Assembly: GCF_003555545.1 (NCBI RefSeq)
Contig: NZ_CP032157.1
Location: 2,112,546-2,176,545 of the forward strand
Direction: 5' to 3'
Source: Paraflavitalea soli
GTDB lineage: Bacteria > Bacteroidota > Bacteroidia > Chitinophagales > Chitinophagaceae
Length of the DNA stretch: 64,000 nt
Position 1 is the stretch's first letter, and every line of letters starts with the position of its first letter. The notes beneath the pieces were generated by a model. The model was not told the DNA's origin. It did not search any database and saw only the letters and a program-made list of their open reading frames with translations. The position numbers were made by a program, and so were the translations under genes. Shown here one piece after another: positions 36,201 to 44,650 of the stretch.

Positions 36201-36970
36201 GGCGAAACATGCTTCCCGGCGACAGTACCAGGGAATTGCTGATCAGTGAGACTTGCGCCCGTGCATTGGGTTTTGCCGATGTGAGCAAGGCCGTCGGCCA
36301 GGCGGTGATCGTTGGCCCTGGTGAGGACTATCCCGTAGCCGGGGTGGTGGCCGATTTTTATGAGAGCGATTTTCACCTGGTTACCTGGCCGGTCATCATC
36401 AAACACGATCCCGCGCAGGAAAAAACCATTGCGGTCAGGATCGCTGCGAAGGGCATGAGCGCTGGTGAGATGAAGACCCTCATCGGCCGTATAGAGAAGG
36501 ATTGGAAGACCATCTTCCCCGACTCGCCGTTTGACTATTCCTTCCTGGACGAGAGCATTGCAACTATGTATGCAGACGATCTCCGGACAAGGTTGTTGAC
36601 CAATGTGGCGATGGGGATCACCGTTTTTATTTCTTGTTTGGGCCTGCTGGGTCTGGCCATTTTTTCTACGCAAAGAAGGACCAGGGAGATCGGCATCCGG
36701 AAGGTATTGGGCGCCACTGTGCCGGGCATTATGGTCATGCTTTGTAAAGAGATCGTTGTGTTGATCCTGATTGCCTTGCTGATCGCCAGTCCACTGGCCT
36801 GGTACTTCATGCACGACTGGCTGCAAAGCTTTGCCTACCGGACGCCGCTTAGCAGTTGGATGTTTATTGCAGCAGGAGCGGCAGCCATTGGAATAGCGCT
36901 GCTTACCGTCGGTTTTCAGGCGATGCGGGCAGCCATGGCCAATCCCGTCAGATCGTTGCGTACCGAATGA
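33299..36970 (+). CDS. membrane AraC regulator fused to an FtsX/MacB-type ABC permease
   Basis: One open frame joins two proteins. The N-terminal part has about six membrane helices and an AraC HTH domain (PELTLPLLAEKLRLPPHELS, then AYDAGFNSKSTFNRAFKQIT). A Ser/Thr-rich linker follows (TPSSRTAAVISSHPSTPAWA). A full MacB/FtsX permease then starts at MKLNRQYMFKNYFKTSWRSL, with its periplasmic domains and two FtsX blocks. The first in-frame ATG is at 33446, but the frame stays open back to a TAA at 33296. The 49 extra residues (LHSYTFHITLYDLAFVGAIF onward) supply a first membrane helix typical of such regulators. I therefore propose the CTG at 33299 as start, giving 1223 residues. No ATPase gene is adjacent. 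The permease half resembles the gene at 52456. Confidence 0.75.
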   Translation: MHSYTFHITLYDLAFVGAIFVGLTFALLLWFTRSVNRSANRFLALALVTMVLWMMRVLASNVQLHSYLPHWDRLPMQFLLALGPLIYFYVLKITHRQYQFGWRDLLHFSPLLLEQGALALAPTYVTQVFQQLNPVVQVLVFISMIIYLYQCNRLIQGFYRQLQPVLMDRPLVEFRWLRRLLAATALLWCLWIACAAAGHFIYRGQSGLQVYYPFYILFAVMMIWTAAAAFLKPQAGVMTQAPAPGKPPIPAEVRAKAAWLKKAMETNRYYEEPELTLPLLAEKLRLPPHELSRVINTVFKKSFNDFVNEYRVRDVVSKMQDPAFDKMTLLGIAYDAGFNSKSTFNRAFKQITGKTPAEWKHDLENKGSSYHLTPSSRTAAVISSHPSTPAWAGMKLNRQYMFKNYFKTSWRSLLRHKMYSLINVLGLALGICVCLVIYLITRYEYSFDTFHQDRDRIFCVDAEMHGRHLNSIPGPMPAAMRQEMTGFETMAAFQTYTASVTIPGGQQGDALHFTDDGSLAIAEPQYFDIFRYQWLSGNPRTALMMPNSVVLTAEKAQQYFGDASPDRIIGRTIYYQDSLMVTVTGIVANWTGNSDFNYSQWLSYATIPVSFLQQEIKLENWNTMNRSSQIMIKLAKDVRPSQIDTQFTAFAKRHYGSQPAFAARLKPLSGIHFHREYGGEGRKASLPVLYTLIAVAGFILLLAIVNFVNLSTAQSMQRAREIGVRKVLGGSRRAIAVQFFTETLVLTVAAVGLAALMVNPVFGLFADLIPTGVRFRLDGATLLFFLVVTAVTTFLAGFYPAKVLGNYQPTVTLKGIATAPGGGKGTLRKGLIVFQFTISLLFIIASVVIGAQLQYVLRADLGFKTDAILTISSPLVNRGGGISFQSDKARTPPPASEVTGKLAVLTNKIRQLAGVEQVIREGRPPMGRMHWGFGGGALKGSDERSFDVSLHHGDENYLPFYGMKLVAGRNMLPGDSTRELLISETCARALGFADVSKAVGQAVIVGPGEDYPVAGVVADFYESDFHLVTWPVIIKHDPAQEKTIAVRIAAKGMSAGEMKTLIGRIEKDWKTIFPDSPFDYSFLDESIATMYADDLRTRLLTNVAMGITVFISCLGLLGLAIFSTQRRTREIGIRKVLGATVPGIMVMLCKEIVVLILIALLIASPLAWYFMHDWLQSFAYRTPLSSWMFIAAGAAAIGIALLTVGFQAMRAAMANPVRSLRTE

Positions 36971-37068
36971 CCCCTCACTCCTTAACCACCTCCACCCGCG
37001 CAGTACCAACGCTACCGACGTTTTCCGCCAAAAGTTGCTGAAAATTTGACAAGGATACTGTTTGCCAA

Positions 37069-37094
37069 TGTCATTTTTTCAATTAAAAATGACA
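37069..37094 (+). terminator. AT-rich hairpin after the fusion gene
   Basis: TGTCATTTTT (37069-37078) pairs perfectly with AAAAATGACA (37085-37094) around TCAATT. It may end the AraC-permease transcript or belong to the leader of the small gene at 37165. Confidence 0.4.
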
Positions 37095-37123
37095 GGAAAT
37101 AAGTAGCTGCCCGACTAAAACAT

Positions 37124-37140
37124 TTGGCATATCACTTGTT
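37124..37140 (+). promoter_or_regulatory. weak sigma-54-like promoter of the micropeptide gene
   Basis: TTGGCATATCACTTGTT has the -24 TTGGCA and a -12 TTG at the exact spacing of the sigma-54 consensus, but GT replaces the usual GC at -12. Transcription would begin near 37151, right at the Shine-Dalgarno site of the 44-codon gene. Only pattern evidence. Confidence 0.3.
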
Positions 37141-37164
37141 GGCAAAAAATAAAAAGGAGGTGCT

Positions 37165-37299
37165 ATGAGATCAATGATAAAGCAATGGTATACCCGTGCA
37201 TGGGCGCCTTTGAAAAAATGGACCGGCGTCTTGCTTCAATACATCCGCAAAAACGATGACAACGATGACCAGTTTAATCATCCCTACATTATCTTTTGA
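37165..37299 (+). CDS. 44-residue micropeptide gene with strong Shine-Dalgarno site
   Basis: The frame from ATG 37165 to TGA 37297-37299 encodes 44 residues starting MRSMIKQWYTRAWAPLKKWT, followed by an acidic, Asn-rich stretch (KNDDNDDQFN) and the hydrophobic end HPYIIF. AAAAAGGAGG lies four bases before the ATG, an exceptional ribosome-binding site for this phylum and the main reason to call it. The N-terminal half is basic and amphipathic (three Trp, four Lys/Arg). I recognise no family. It could be a secreted or membrane-active peptide, a peptide product precursor, or a toxin-like gene; no maturation or export gene is adjacent. Confidence 0.5.
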   Translation: MRSMIKQWYTRAWAPLKKWTGVLLQYIRKNDDNDDQFNHPYIIF

Positions 37300-37333
37300 T
37301 CCTTGATTTTTTAACCAATAAAAGGAGAATAAT

Positions 37334-37462
37334 ATGCCTGATAGCAACAAAAAGAGACCGGCTCCTTCTAAACCGGTCTCTATTCATACCATTATGCCAA
37401 AGCAGGCCTATTGTTTTACGAATCTCGCCACCTGCTTATTCCCATGTTCATCCACATATTGA
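37334..37462 (+). CDS. possible second micropeptide, overlapping the 3' end of the T9SS gene
   Basis: AAAGGAGAAT precedes an ATG at 37334 that opens 42 codons (start MPDSNKKRPAPSKPVSIHTI). It lies 34 bases after the previous micropeptide and has a similarly good ribosome-binding site. Against it, codons 7-16 overlap the terminator hairpin of the convergent gene, and the last third is antisense to that gene's coding end. Either the frame is fortuitous or a former small gene was cut by the T9SS gene. Confidence 0.25.
   Translation: MPDSNKKRPAPSKPVSIHTIMPKQAYCFTNLATCLFPCSSTY
37349..37381 (-). terminator. intrinsic terminator of the giant T9SS gene
   Basis: AGAGACCGG (37353-37361) and CCGGTCTCT (37373-37381) form a 9-bp stem. 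On the reverse strand a run of T follows, as expected for a terminator 27 bases after the stop of the gene ending at 37408. Confidence 0.75.
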
Positions 37463-40400
37463 AGGAAGTAAATCCCGGCTGGATGACGTGCAATACTGAT
37501 ATCGATGATGTTGCTGCCAGTATTGAAAGGCACCAGTTGCCGGTGTACTACCCTGCCCACAGCATCCACGATCAGCATATTGGCGCGATACGCCTTTTCA
37601 GCCCGTATCAAAGTAGTGATGGTCTGGCTGGCAGGGTTGGTGACGTATACCAATCCACTGCGTAACCGTTCTCCTGTTACCACCTTGATCATCTTTGAAT
37701 AGGAATACCGGCCATTGATGTCCACTTGTTTAATTCTGTACCATGCTTCAGAATAGGGCACATTCTTATGCACGAAAGTATAGTGCTGTTCAAACAGGGA
37801 GTTATTAGCACCTGGTACGCGCCCTATTTCGGTGAAATCCCTGCCATTGACGGAGACTTCCACGGCAAAGTATTCGTTATTGGTTTCATTAGCGGTAACC
37901 CAGGCTATTTCATTATCACGACCTATGTTCTTGCCGCTTACATTCAACCACGTTACAGGAAGTGCATCGAGCGCACTCACGGCAAAGGGGCTGAAACTGG
38001 TAAATCCTCCTCTACTCACGGAATAAGGATCGGAACCCGTTGCAGCAATACTGGCAGGACCATAATCCCAGGAACCTCCCATATAATGTGCAAGACGGCT
38101 GGCGCTACGCATAAAGCCGGGCAACTCCAGCACACCCGGCCATTGCAGCGTTACAGTAGCCACTGAGCCTCCCGGCACGGCTTCATTGATGATCCAGGTA
38201 GCGTCCACTGCGCCAGTGTTTACAACAGGGCCTGTATCACCATCAAAGTAAGCGTTATCCAACACGCGCACAGAGATATTATCGGCTACCGATCCTGCAG
38301 TAAGGGCTACCGTGGCAGGAATGTATTGTGCAGCAGTACCCACGGGAAATGCCTTGCTGCCGCCATTCGTTACTGGTTGTATAAGCGTACCTGCACCATC
38401 GGCCACTATATAATTGGTAGCCGTGGCGCCCGTTATGGTGGCTGTGTTACCAAGGGTAAGGTGGTTGGTGGTGAGGTATAACTTACCGGCTGTAAAACCA
38501 AGTGCAGTATTCACTGCCACATTTCCGCCCAGCACTGCCGGGCCGCTGGTTTTATTGATCGTCAGTGTACTGAATGGGCCTGTCGAGACGATCACCTGGG
38601 AGTCGAGGCCATTCAACTGAATGGTAGTGCCTGTGTTCGTAAATGTACCGCTGGTCATTGTCCAGTCACCACCCAGCAAATGCGTAAAATTACCCCCGGT
38701 GAAAGTGCCGTTTGTAAGCGTAAAGTCGTGCAACATGGTAAGTGCAGCACCCGGTGTTTTAGTACCTGTTGTGGATACGGTAAGATTGCCATACGTAACA
38801 TTCGTGGCTATGCTTTGTGTAGTGCCGGCATAGTCAACCGTGCTGAGGGTATCAAGTGCGTAGGAATCAAAAACAGGCAGGGTGTTGGTGGCGCCGATCT
38901 TCAGTACGGCACTGTCATCAATGGCCAGGTCACCCAGGTCTACTGCATCCTGCGTTAGCGTGAAGGCGCCTGCATCGAGAATGCCTTTTGTTAAATGCAG
39001 GCCTGTAATAGCAGATATATTACGCGCCAGCATAACAGGAACGTTGTAAGTCTTGTTGATGTTCAGTTGGGCGATCGTAGAGGGATTGGTAGTGCCGCCA
39101 ATCGTGGCAGGTATATTACCAGTCATGGCCAGTTCGCCTGCGGTCGCATCGAAAACGCCATTGTTGGTGAAGTCGTGGTCTACCTGGAAGTCGGTAGCAG
39201 CTGTTACATTACCGGTTATGGTAAAATTATAGAAATGCGTATTGGCGCTCCCCGATACACGTCCCGCAGGAGAAGTCATATTGAAAGTGGAAGTGCCGCC
39301 GTTCAGCGTGCCATTGCTTTCTATATTACCAGCCACGGTATAAGTGTTGGCGCCTGCATTAAAGATGGCATCGCTGTTTACAACGAAATTGCCGTTCATC
39401 GTCCAGCCCGAAGGCGGGGTTATCCCCACTGTACTTTCTATGTCAACATTGTTCAGGACAGTAGGCGTGCCTGTCAATGAAATGGCTGCCTGGCCATCCA
39501 GTATGAGCAGGCCGGTGCTGGAAAATGAAGGTCCGAAATTAACGTTAACCGGTGTAACCGGATCGTACCATAATGTGCCGGTACTGGTCACCGTACCATT
39601 ATTGGTGAAATTGCCCCTGATGATATGCGTGGACCGGCCGCCATTGAAGATAGCGCCACTGCCAATGGTAAAGTTGGCGAGCACAAGCCAGTCGACACTT
39701 GGATTTACGCCGGCCGTATTATTGATATTGAGATTGGCATAAGTTGGCGTGCTGGTGGAATTCAATACGGGTGATACATTGCCGTTGAAATTGATCACAC
39801 CGGCTGAATTGGACACAATCGCATTGAGGAAACGGATCGTTTGCAGCGTAGTACCGGTGAAGGTGGTAACGCCCGTACTGGTAAGGCTGCCACTGTTGGT
39901 AAGGTCTCCATTTACGGTGGCGTTGCCTGAGCCGGCCACAAATGAACCGGTGGGGGTAATGTTCAACAAACCATTATAGGTAATATCGCTGTTATTCACC
40001 GAATAACTGCCATATACCGTTACACGGTTGAAAGTTGTATTACCGCTGATTGTTTTAGTGGTGCCATTCAGCAATAAGGTACTGGTAGAGGGTACAAAAC
40101 TGCCATTGTTTACCCAATTGCCACCCAATGCAATATTATTTGATCCCCCGGCATGAAAAGTAGCACCGCTGTTGATGGTAAGATTGCCATTAACGGAGGT
40201 ACCTGCAGCCAGTGTTTTGGCATTGGCACCGCCATTACTGAACAGGAGGTTCCCATAAGTAATGCCCGCTACTGTTTGCGTACCTGTTCCGTTGTAATGC
40301 ACCGTGCTGCCCGTAGCTAAATTGTAGGTGCCGAAATTGCCGGGGAAGTTGGCCGCTCCGCCTACCAGCAGCAAAGCGCCCGATGCAAGCGTAAGCGTAC

Positions 40401-43400
40401 CGCCCGTAGTGCTCCGCGAAGCGGTAAAGCTGCCGATGTCCAGTGTGCCGGCATTGATGCTCAGGTCGCTGTTTATGGTCATATTACCGGTCAGCGATGC
40501 AATACCGGCAGTTTTATTCACCGCCAGGTTATTGAAAGTGGTTGCACTGATGCTTTGTGTATCGGTACCATTCAGCAATACACTGCCGCTACCCGCTATA
40601 AAGCCGCCTCCAATTGCCCAGTTGCCGCCCACAGCAAGTGTAAAATTACCATTGGTTATAAGGGTGCCCACGCTGCTGGCTACATTACCGGCGATGGTAG
40701 CATTAGCCTGTAGTTCAAGTGTGCCACTCTGCAAGGTAAGATTACCGGAGAGCGAAATAGCAGTATTTACCGAAGCAATGCCACTGCTCTTATTGACGAG
40801 AAGGTTATTATAGCTTACACCTGCTATGGATTGCGCATTCGTGCCATTGTACACTACCGTTCCTGTGCCCGGCGCAAAAACGCCACTCACATAATTGAAG
40901 TTATTGCCCACAGACAGCGTGCCTGCCCCTGAAAATGCAATATTGGCCCCGCCCGATTGGGTAACAGTTCCTGATACATTCACCGCGCCGGTTCCAATGT
41001 TCAGGTCAATAGCATGGCCCGCCGTGCCGTCGCTCAGTATCAGGTCGCCATTGACTGTAATCGTTTGTGCACCGGCATTGATGGTGTGTGTGGCATTACC
41101 GGTCCATAGCCCCCGGATATTGCCGGCCGTAGTAAGCGAACCGCCGGCATTGAGTGTGAGAATAGCAGCCTGTACACTGCCAAACAGGATGCTTTTAGCC
41201 GTAGCTGCGGTGGCAATAGCCGGCTGGTTGGTAAAGGCCATTGTGCCGATTTCCACAATATCATTGGCGGTAGGAATAGCACCGGGACTGCCCTGGACAC
41301 TGGTCCAGTTTCCGGCTGTATTCCAGTCGGTACTCACTGCCCCCGTCCATCGTATCACATTGGGTGCATCTGAAAAGGTCCAGCGCGTGGCAATATTACT
41401 CAGCCCGCTCAATTCCACATAGTTGGCCGTCGTGTTATTGCTCGTCTTGCCTGCATTGGTCCAAACGGCGCCACCATAGTTCCATAATGGCATTGTGCTT
41501 TCTGCATTGCCATTCAGCTCATCATCTTCATAGTGCAGGCGGAGCACAGCAGTATAGGCGCCCGAAGGGATGGAAACCGTGTATTGCCGGTTAATGGCTC
41601 CGCCGAAAGGAAAATCATTGACACCGCCTCTTACCACTGATACAGTTACACCAGGCACAGCTACACTGATGGCAGAGAACGTGATCGTATTGGAAGGACT
41701 TTCAAAAGCATAGGCTGTACCAGCTATAAAGGCATGCAAACGCTGGATGTTTCCCAGTATAATACCATTCCCGTTGCGCGTGGTAGTAATGGTAAGGGTA
41801 TTGCTGCCCGTATTTAACAAACCATTGGTCATATTGACCGTACTCGCGCTTATATTGCTTTGCAGGTTGACAACCGTTACAGCCGCCGCCTTATTGATGG
41901 TGACAGTGCTGAAAGTGGTCGTAGCTGCTCCCGAGATCTGCGCAGGTGCGCTTCCTGCAAAAGAAATGGTACTGGTGCCAGCTGTAAACGTTCCCTGGTT
42001 GCTCCAGTTGCCATTAACAGTATGCGTGAAGTTGCCCGCACTGAAAGTGGTGCCCGTGCCAATATTGATATTTCCATTAACAGTAATGGCTGTGCCAGCC
42101 GTTTTTGTATTGCCATTCGACATCGTGAGGTGATGGTAGGTGCCCCCGTTGACTGTTTGCGCGCCGGTGCCATTAAAGTTAACGGTATTGGGCACAGTAC
42201 TGGTAACATCCAGGGTGCCGGCCGTAACAGTATAAGCCCCCGCAATGCCCAGTACCGAGTTGGTGGAAAGTTGCAGGGAAGTACCGTTAAGGGTTACATT
42301 GAACAGGTTGGCAGTGCCACTCAGCGATGCCGTGCCGGTAAAGGTGGCTATGCCTGCCGATGCAGTAAGACTGCCCGTGACATTGAGTGCGGAGGCTACT
42401 GAAAAGCTGACAGCGGATGTAACGGTGCCTGTAACGGCAAGCCCATAAAATGTTTTGGTGCCGGCGCCACTGATCAATTTGGAGGCGCCACTGATGGTCA
42501 GGGTACCCGCTGTATGGCTCAGTGTACCGCTTACGTCCAGGTTGCCGGTAACTGTATAAGAACTGGTGCTGCTTACGCTGCCGCTGACTGTCAGGTTATC
42601 GAAACTAATGCCAGTGCCACTGATGGTTTTGGTGGTGCCGGTAAAAGTGGTGGTACCACCGCTCAGGTGGGTGAATAAACCAGGTCCCGAAGTACTGAGG
42701 TTGCCTGCTATATTGAGCGCCGTGGTGCCTGCAGCGGTAATATTGGAAGCTGCAAAAGTAATATTATTGAAGTTATTGACACCTGTGCCACTTAACTGGG
42801 CCCCGGCTCCGGTAAAAGAAACGGTGCTGGTGCTACCGGTAAAAGTTCCATTATTGGCCCAGTTGCCGCTTACAGTATGAGAAAAACTGCCGCCGTTGAA
42901 AGTGGTGGCGGTGCCGAGTGATACGTTGCCGCTTACCGTTAAAGCAGCATTGAGTGTGAAGGCTACCGATGTGGCAGTGCCGGCAGTGGCGGAAAGGTTT
43001 CCGGCAACGGTAATGGCGGTAGCCGGGAAGGTTTTGGAAACAGCACTGGCTGTGCCGCTTAGCGTAAGATTCCCATAGGTAAGGGCCGCCACTGACTGGG
43101 CATTACCGGCATACTCAACGGTGCTGGTAAGGCTCAGCGTATAGGTGGCATAGTTGGCAGGAAAGCCATTGGTGCCGCCAATCCTGAGCGTAGCGCCATT
43201 CGATACCGTGATACTGCCACCTGCCACGGTGGTGCCGCGATTGGCAGTAAATGTGCTGAGATCGAGTGTGCCTGCTGCTACGTATATATTACCCGATGTG
43301 CTCAGCGAAGAAGCCAGCCCCGGCAGATTGCCTGCCAGCGTTTTGACGCCACTTCCACTGATGCGTAGTGTACCATACATGACAGCGTTGTTGACCGTTT

Positions 43401-44109
43401 GGTTGCCTGCTGCTGCATATTCTACGGTACTACCTGCATTCAGTGAGGGAGCTACGCTATAATTACCTGAAAAAGTGGATGCATAAACTTTTAGAACGGC
43501 ATTGTTATCCACAGTAATGGCGCCGGCTGTCACGAGGTAGGTGGTCACTTCTCCGGGATTGAGCGTACCTTTTACTGTGAGCAGACTGCTGCTGCCGGTA
43601 ACATTCACTGACCGGCCGAGGCTAACCGTACTGCCGGCATTGATGGTAAGCTTGCGGAATGTAGTAGTGACAGATCCCCCAATGGTTTGGGCGATGCCGG
43701 CCATTACCACATTGGCATTGGTACTGCTGGTGGAGAAAGTCCCGTTATTGGTCCAGTTGCCCGTAAGTGAAATGGTAGACTTCCCTTGTGATATGGCGCC
43801 ATTGGCATTAATGGTAATGCCCCCGGAAACGGTAAGGTTTCTGCTTAAAGTAAGCGTGGATGCTTTCACCCCTCCAACGGTTACAGATCTGGCCGCAGCC
43901 GAACGGGATATTAAAGGCTGAAAGCTGCCTGTGAAACTGGCATCTCCGATTATGGCATCTTTGGTAGAAGAAGGAGTTCCGTTGGTCCAGTTGGATGAAT
44001 TTCGCCAGGAAGAACTTACAGTTCCTTTCCAACTGGTGGATTGAGCAAAAATCAAGGAAGGCAGGAACAGAAGGCAGAGAACCCCCGTTAATAGGTAAAA
44101 ACGGATCAT
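37408..44109 (-). CDS. giant repeat-rich surface protein with T9SS sorting domain
   Basis: A 2233-residue secreted protein with a signal peptide (1-22, LIFAQ). Nearly 2000 residues are Ser/Thr/Gly/Asn-rich beta-repeats built on units such as NLTVSGGITINANGAIS, GTGTQTVAGITYGNLLFSNG and HTVNGNWSNQGTFTAGTSTI. They recur about every 60-90 residues, as in autotransporter-like or filamentous-haemagglutinin-like beta-solenoids. The C-terminal 80 residues (VYVTNPASQTITTLIRAEKA to KQVARFVKQ) are a type A T9SS sorting domain. It is probably an adhesin or surface-layer component; no enzyme domain was found. Almost every long frame on the opposite strand here is a shadow of this low-complexity gene. Confidence 0.9.
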   Translation of the reverse strand: MIRFYLLTGVLCLLFLPSLIFAQSTSWKGTVSSSWRNSSNWTNGTPSSTKDAIIGDASFTGSFQPLISRSAAARSVTVGGVKASTLTLSRNLTVSGGITINANGAISQGKSTISLTGNWTNNGTFSTSSTNANVVMAGIAQTIGGSVTTTFRKLTINAGSTVSLGRSVNVTGSSSLLTVKGTLNPGEVTTYLVTAGAITVDNNAVLKVYASTFSGNYSVAPSLNAGSTVEYAAAGNQTVNNAVMYGTLRISGSGVKTLAGNLPGLASSLSTSGNIYVAAGTLDLSTFTANRGTTVAGGSITVSNGATLRIGGTNGFPANYATYTLSLTSTVEYAGNAQSVAALTYGNLTLSGTASAVSKTFPATAITVAGNLSATAGTATSVAFTLNAALTVSGNVSLGTATTFNGGSFSHTVSGNWANNGTFTGSTSTVSFTGAGAQLSGTGVNNFNNITFAASNITAAGTTALNIAGNLSTSGPGLFTHLSGGTTTFTGTTKTISGTGISFDNLTVSGSVSSTSSYTVTGNLDVSGTLSHTAGTLTISGASKLISGAGTKTFYGLAVTGTVTSAVSFSVASALNVTGSLTASAGIATFTGTASLSGTANLFNVTLNGTSLQLSTNSVLGIAGAYTVTAGTLDVTSTVPNTVNFNGTGAQTVNGGTYHHLTMSNGNTKTAGTAITVNGNINIGTGTTFSAGNFTHTVNGNWSNQGTFTAGTSTISFAGSAPAQISGAATTTFSTVTINKAAAVTVVNLQSNISASTVNMTNGLLNTGSNTLTITTTRNGNGIILGNIQRLHAFIAGTAYAFESPSNTITFSAISVAVPGVTVSVVRGGVNDFPFGGAINRQYTVSIPSGAYTAVLRLHYEDDELNGNAESTMPLWNYGGAVWTNAGKTSNNTTANYVELSGLSNIATRWTFSDAPNVIRWTGAVSTDWNTAGNWTSVQGSPGAIPTANDIVEIGTMAFTNQPAIATAATAKSILFGSVQAAILTLNAGGSLTTAGNIRGLWTGNATHTINAGAQTITVNGDLILSDGTAGHAIDLNIGTGAVNVSGTVTQSGGANIAFSGAGTLSVGNNFNYVSGVFAPGTGTVVYNGTNAQSIAGVSYNNLLVNKSSGIASVNTAISLSGNLTLQSGTLELQANATIAGNVASSVGTLITNGNFTLAVGGNWAIGGGFIAGSGSVLLNGTDTQSISATTFNNLAVNKTAGIASLTGNMTINSDLSINAGTLDIGSFTASRSTTGGTLTLASGALLLVGGAANFPGNFGTYNLATGSTVHYNGTGTQTVAGITYGNLLFSNGGANAKTLAAGTSVNGNLTINSGATFHAGGSNNIALGGNWVNNGSFVPSTSTLLLNGTTKTISGNTTFNRVTVYGSYSVNNSDITYNGLLNITPTGSFVAGSGNATVNGDLTNSGSLTSTGVTTFTGTTLQTIRFLNAIVSNSAGVINFNGNVSPVLNSTSTPTYANLNINNTAGVNPSVDWLVLANFTIGSGAIFNGGRSTHIIRGNFTNNGTVTSTGTLWYDPVTPVNVNFGPSFSSTGLLILDGQAAISLTGTPTVLNNVDIESTVGITPPSGWTMNGNFVVNSDAIFNAGANTYTVAGNIESNGTLNGGTSTFNMTSPAGRVSGSANTHFYNFTITGNVTAATDFQVDHDFTNNGVFDATAGELAMTGNIPATIGGTTNPSTIAQLNINKTYNVPVMLARNISAITGLHLTKGILDAGAFTLTQDAVDLGDLAIDDSAVLKIGATNTLPVFDSYALDTLSTVDYAGTTQSIATNVTYGNLTVSTTGTKTPGAALTMLHDFTLTNGTFTGGNFTHLLGGDWTMTSGTFTNTGTTIQLNGLDSQVIVSTGPFSTLTINKTSGPAVLGGNVAVNTALGFTAGKLYLTTNHLTLGNTATITGATATNYIVADGAGTLIQPVTNGGSKAFPVGTAAQYIPATVALTAGSVADNISVRVLDNAYFDGDTGPVVNTGAVDATWIINEAVPGGSVATVTLQWPGVLELPGFMRSASRLAHYMGGSWDYGPASIAATGSDPYSVSRGGFTSFSPFAVSALDALPVTWLNVSGKNIGRDNEIAWVTANETNNEYFAVEVSVNGRDFTEIGRVPGANNSLFEQHYTFVHKNVPYSEAWYRIKQVDINGRYSYSKMIKVVTGERLRSGLVYVTNPASQTITTLIRAEKAYRANMLIVDAVGRVVHRQLVPFNTGSNIIDISIARHPAGIYFLQYVDEHGNKQVARFVKQ

Positions 44110-44650
44110 AGTAGGTAGTTTTTATATCAGAAAATCAGCTATGTGCAATAAAAAAACGCATAGGCATAGTTAAATGCTATGTAAAGACACATTGGCAGAG
44201 TTCGACAACATTATTGTATGCTAATGAACCGGAACTCAATAATGCTACTATCGGACAGGGAATGTACTTAGGAGTAATTGGCTTTAGGGCGCCTTGCGTA
44301 AAGCAGTTGGGGTATTTATTGCTGAGATATAAATGTAAATAAATTCGTTATACCATTTACATGTTATGGCAGCTTTTTTTTTAAACCGGTAATAAAATTG
44401 AGGATTACTATCCACAATAAGCATGCGTAATTTTTTCTCCAGGTCGATTTGAAGTGGATTTTAAACATGGTTCCCTCAAACCATTAGCCTATAAATTATT
44501 CATGGCTCCAGTACAGGTTCGCCCGCAGCCCGCGCCCGATGGAGCTTGTACAACATTCTTCACCGTATTCTATTGGTAGTTATTCTCCGTAGGTTCAGAT
44601 ACTTTGTATCATGGTATACTAAGTATTGTTAACCTTTAAATTGTTTGCTT
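44110..44650. other. 541-base intergenic region between divergent genes
   Basis: AT-rich spacer between the giant T9SS gene (reverse) and the SMP-30 gene (forward). No gene, strong dyad or clear consensus promoter was found; it presumably holds both promoters. Confidence 0.6.

Noticed and set aside
36131-37009. 292-codon reverse-strand frame opposite the AraC-permease fusion
   Set aside because: Antisense shadow; the forward frame has clear domains.
37165-37299. Lanthipeptide precursor
   Set aside because: The 44-residue peptide has no Cys, and no modification or export gene lies nearby; kept only as a micropeptide of unknown role.
40328-43921. Several forward frames of 100-180 codons opposite the giant T9SS gene
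   Set aside because: Val/Pro/Leu-rich shadows of the repetitive gene; none has start signals.
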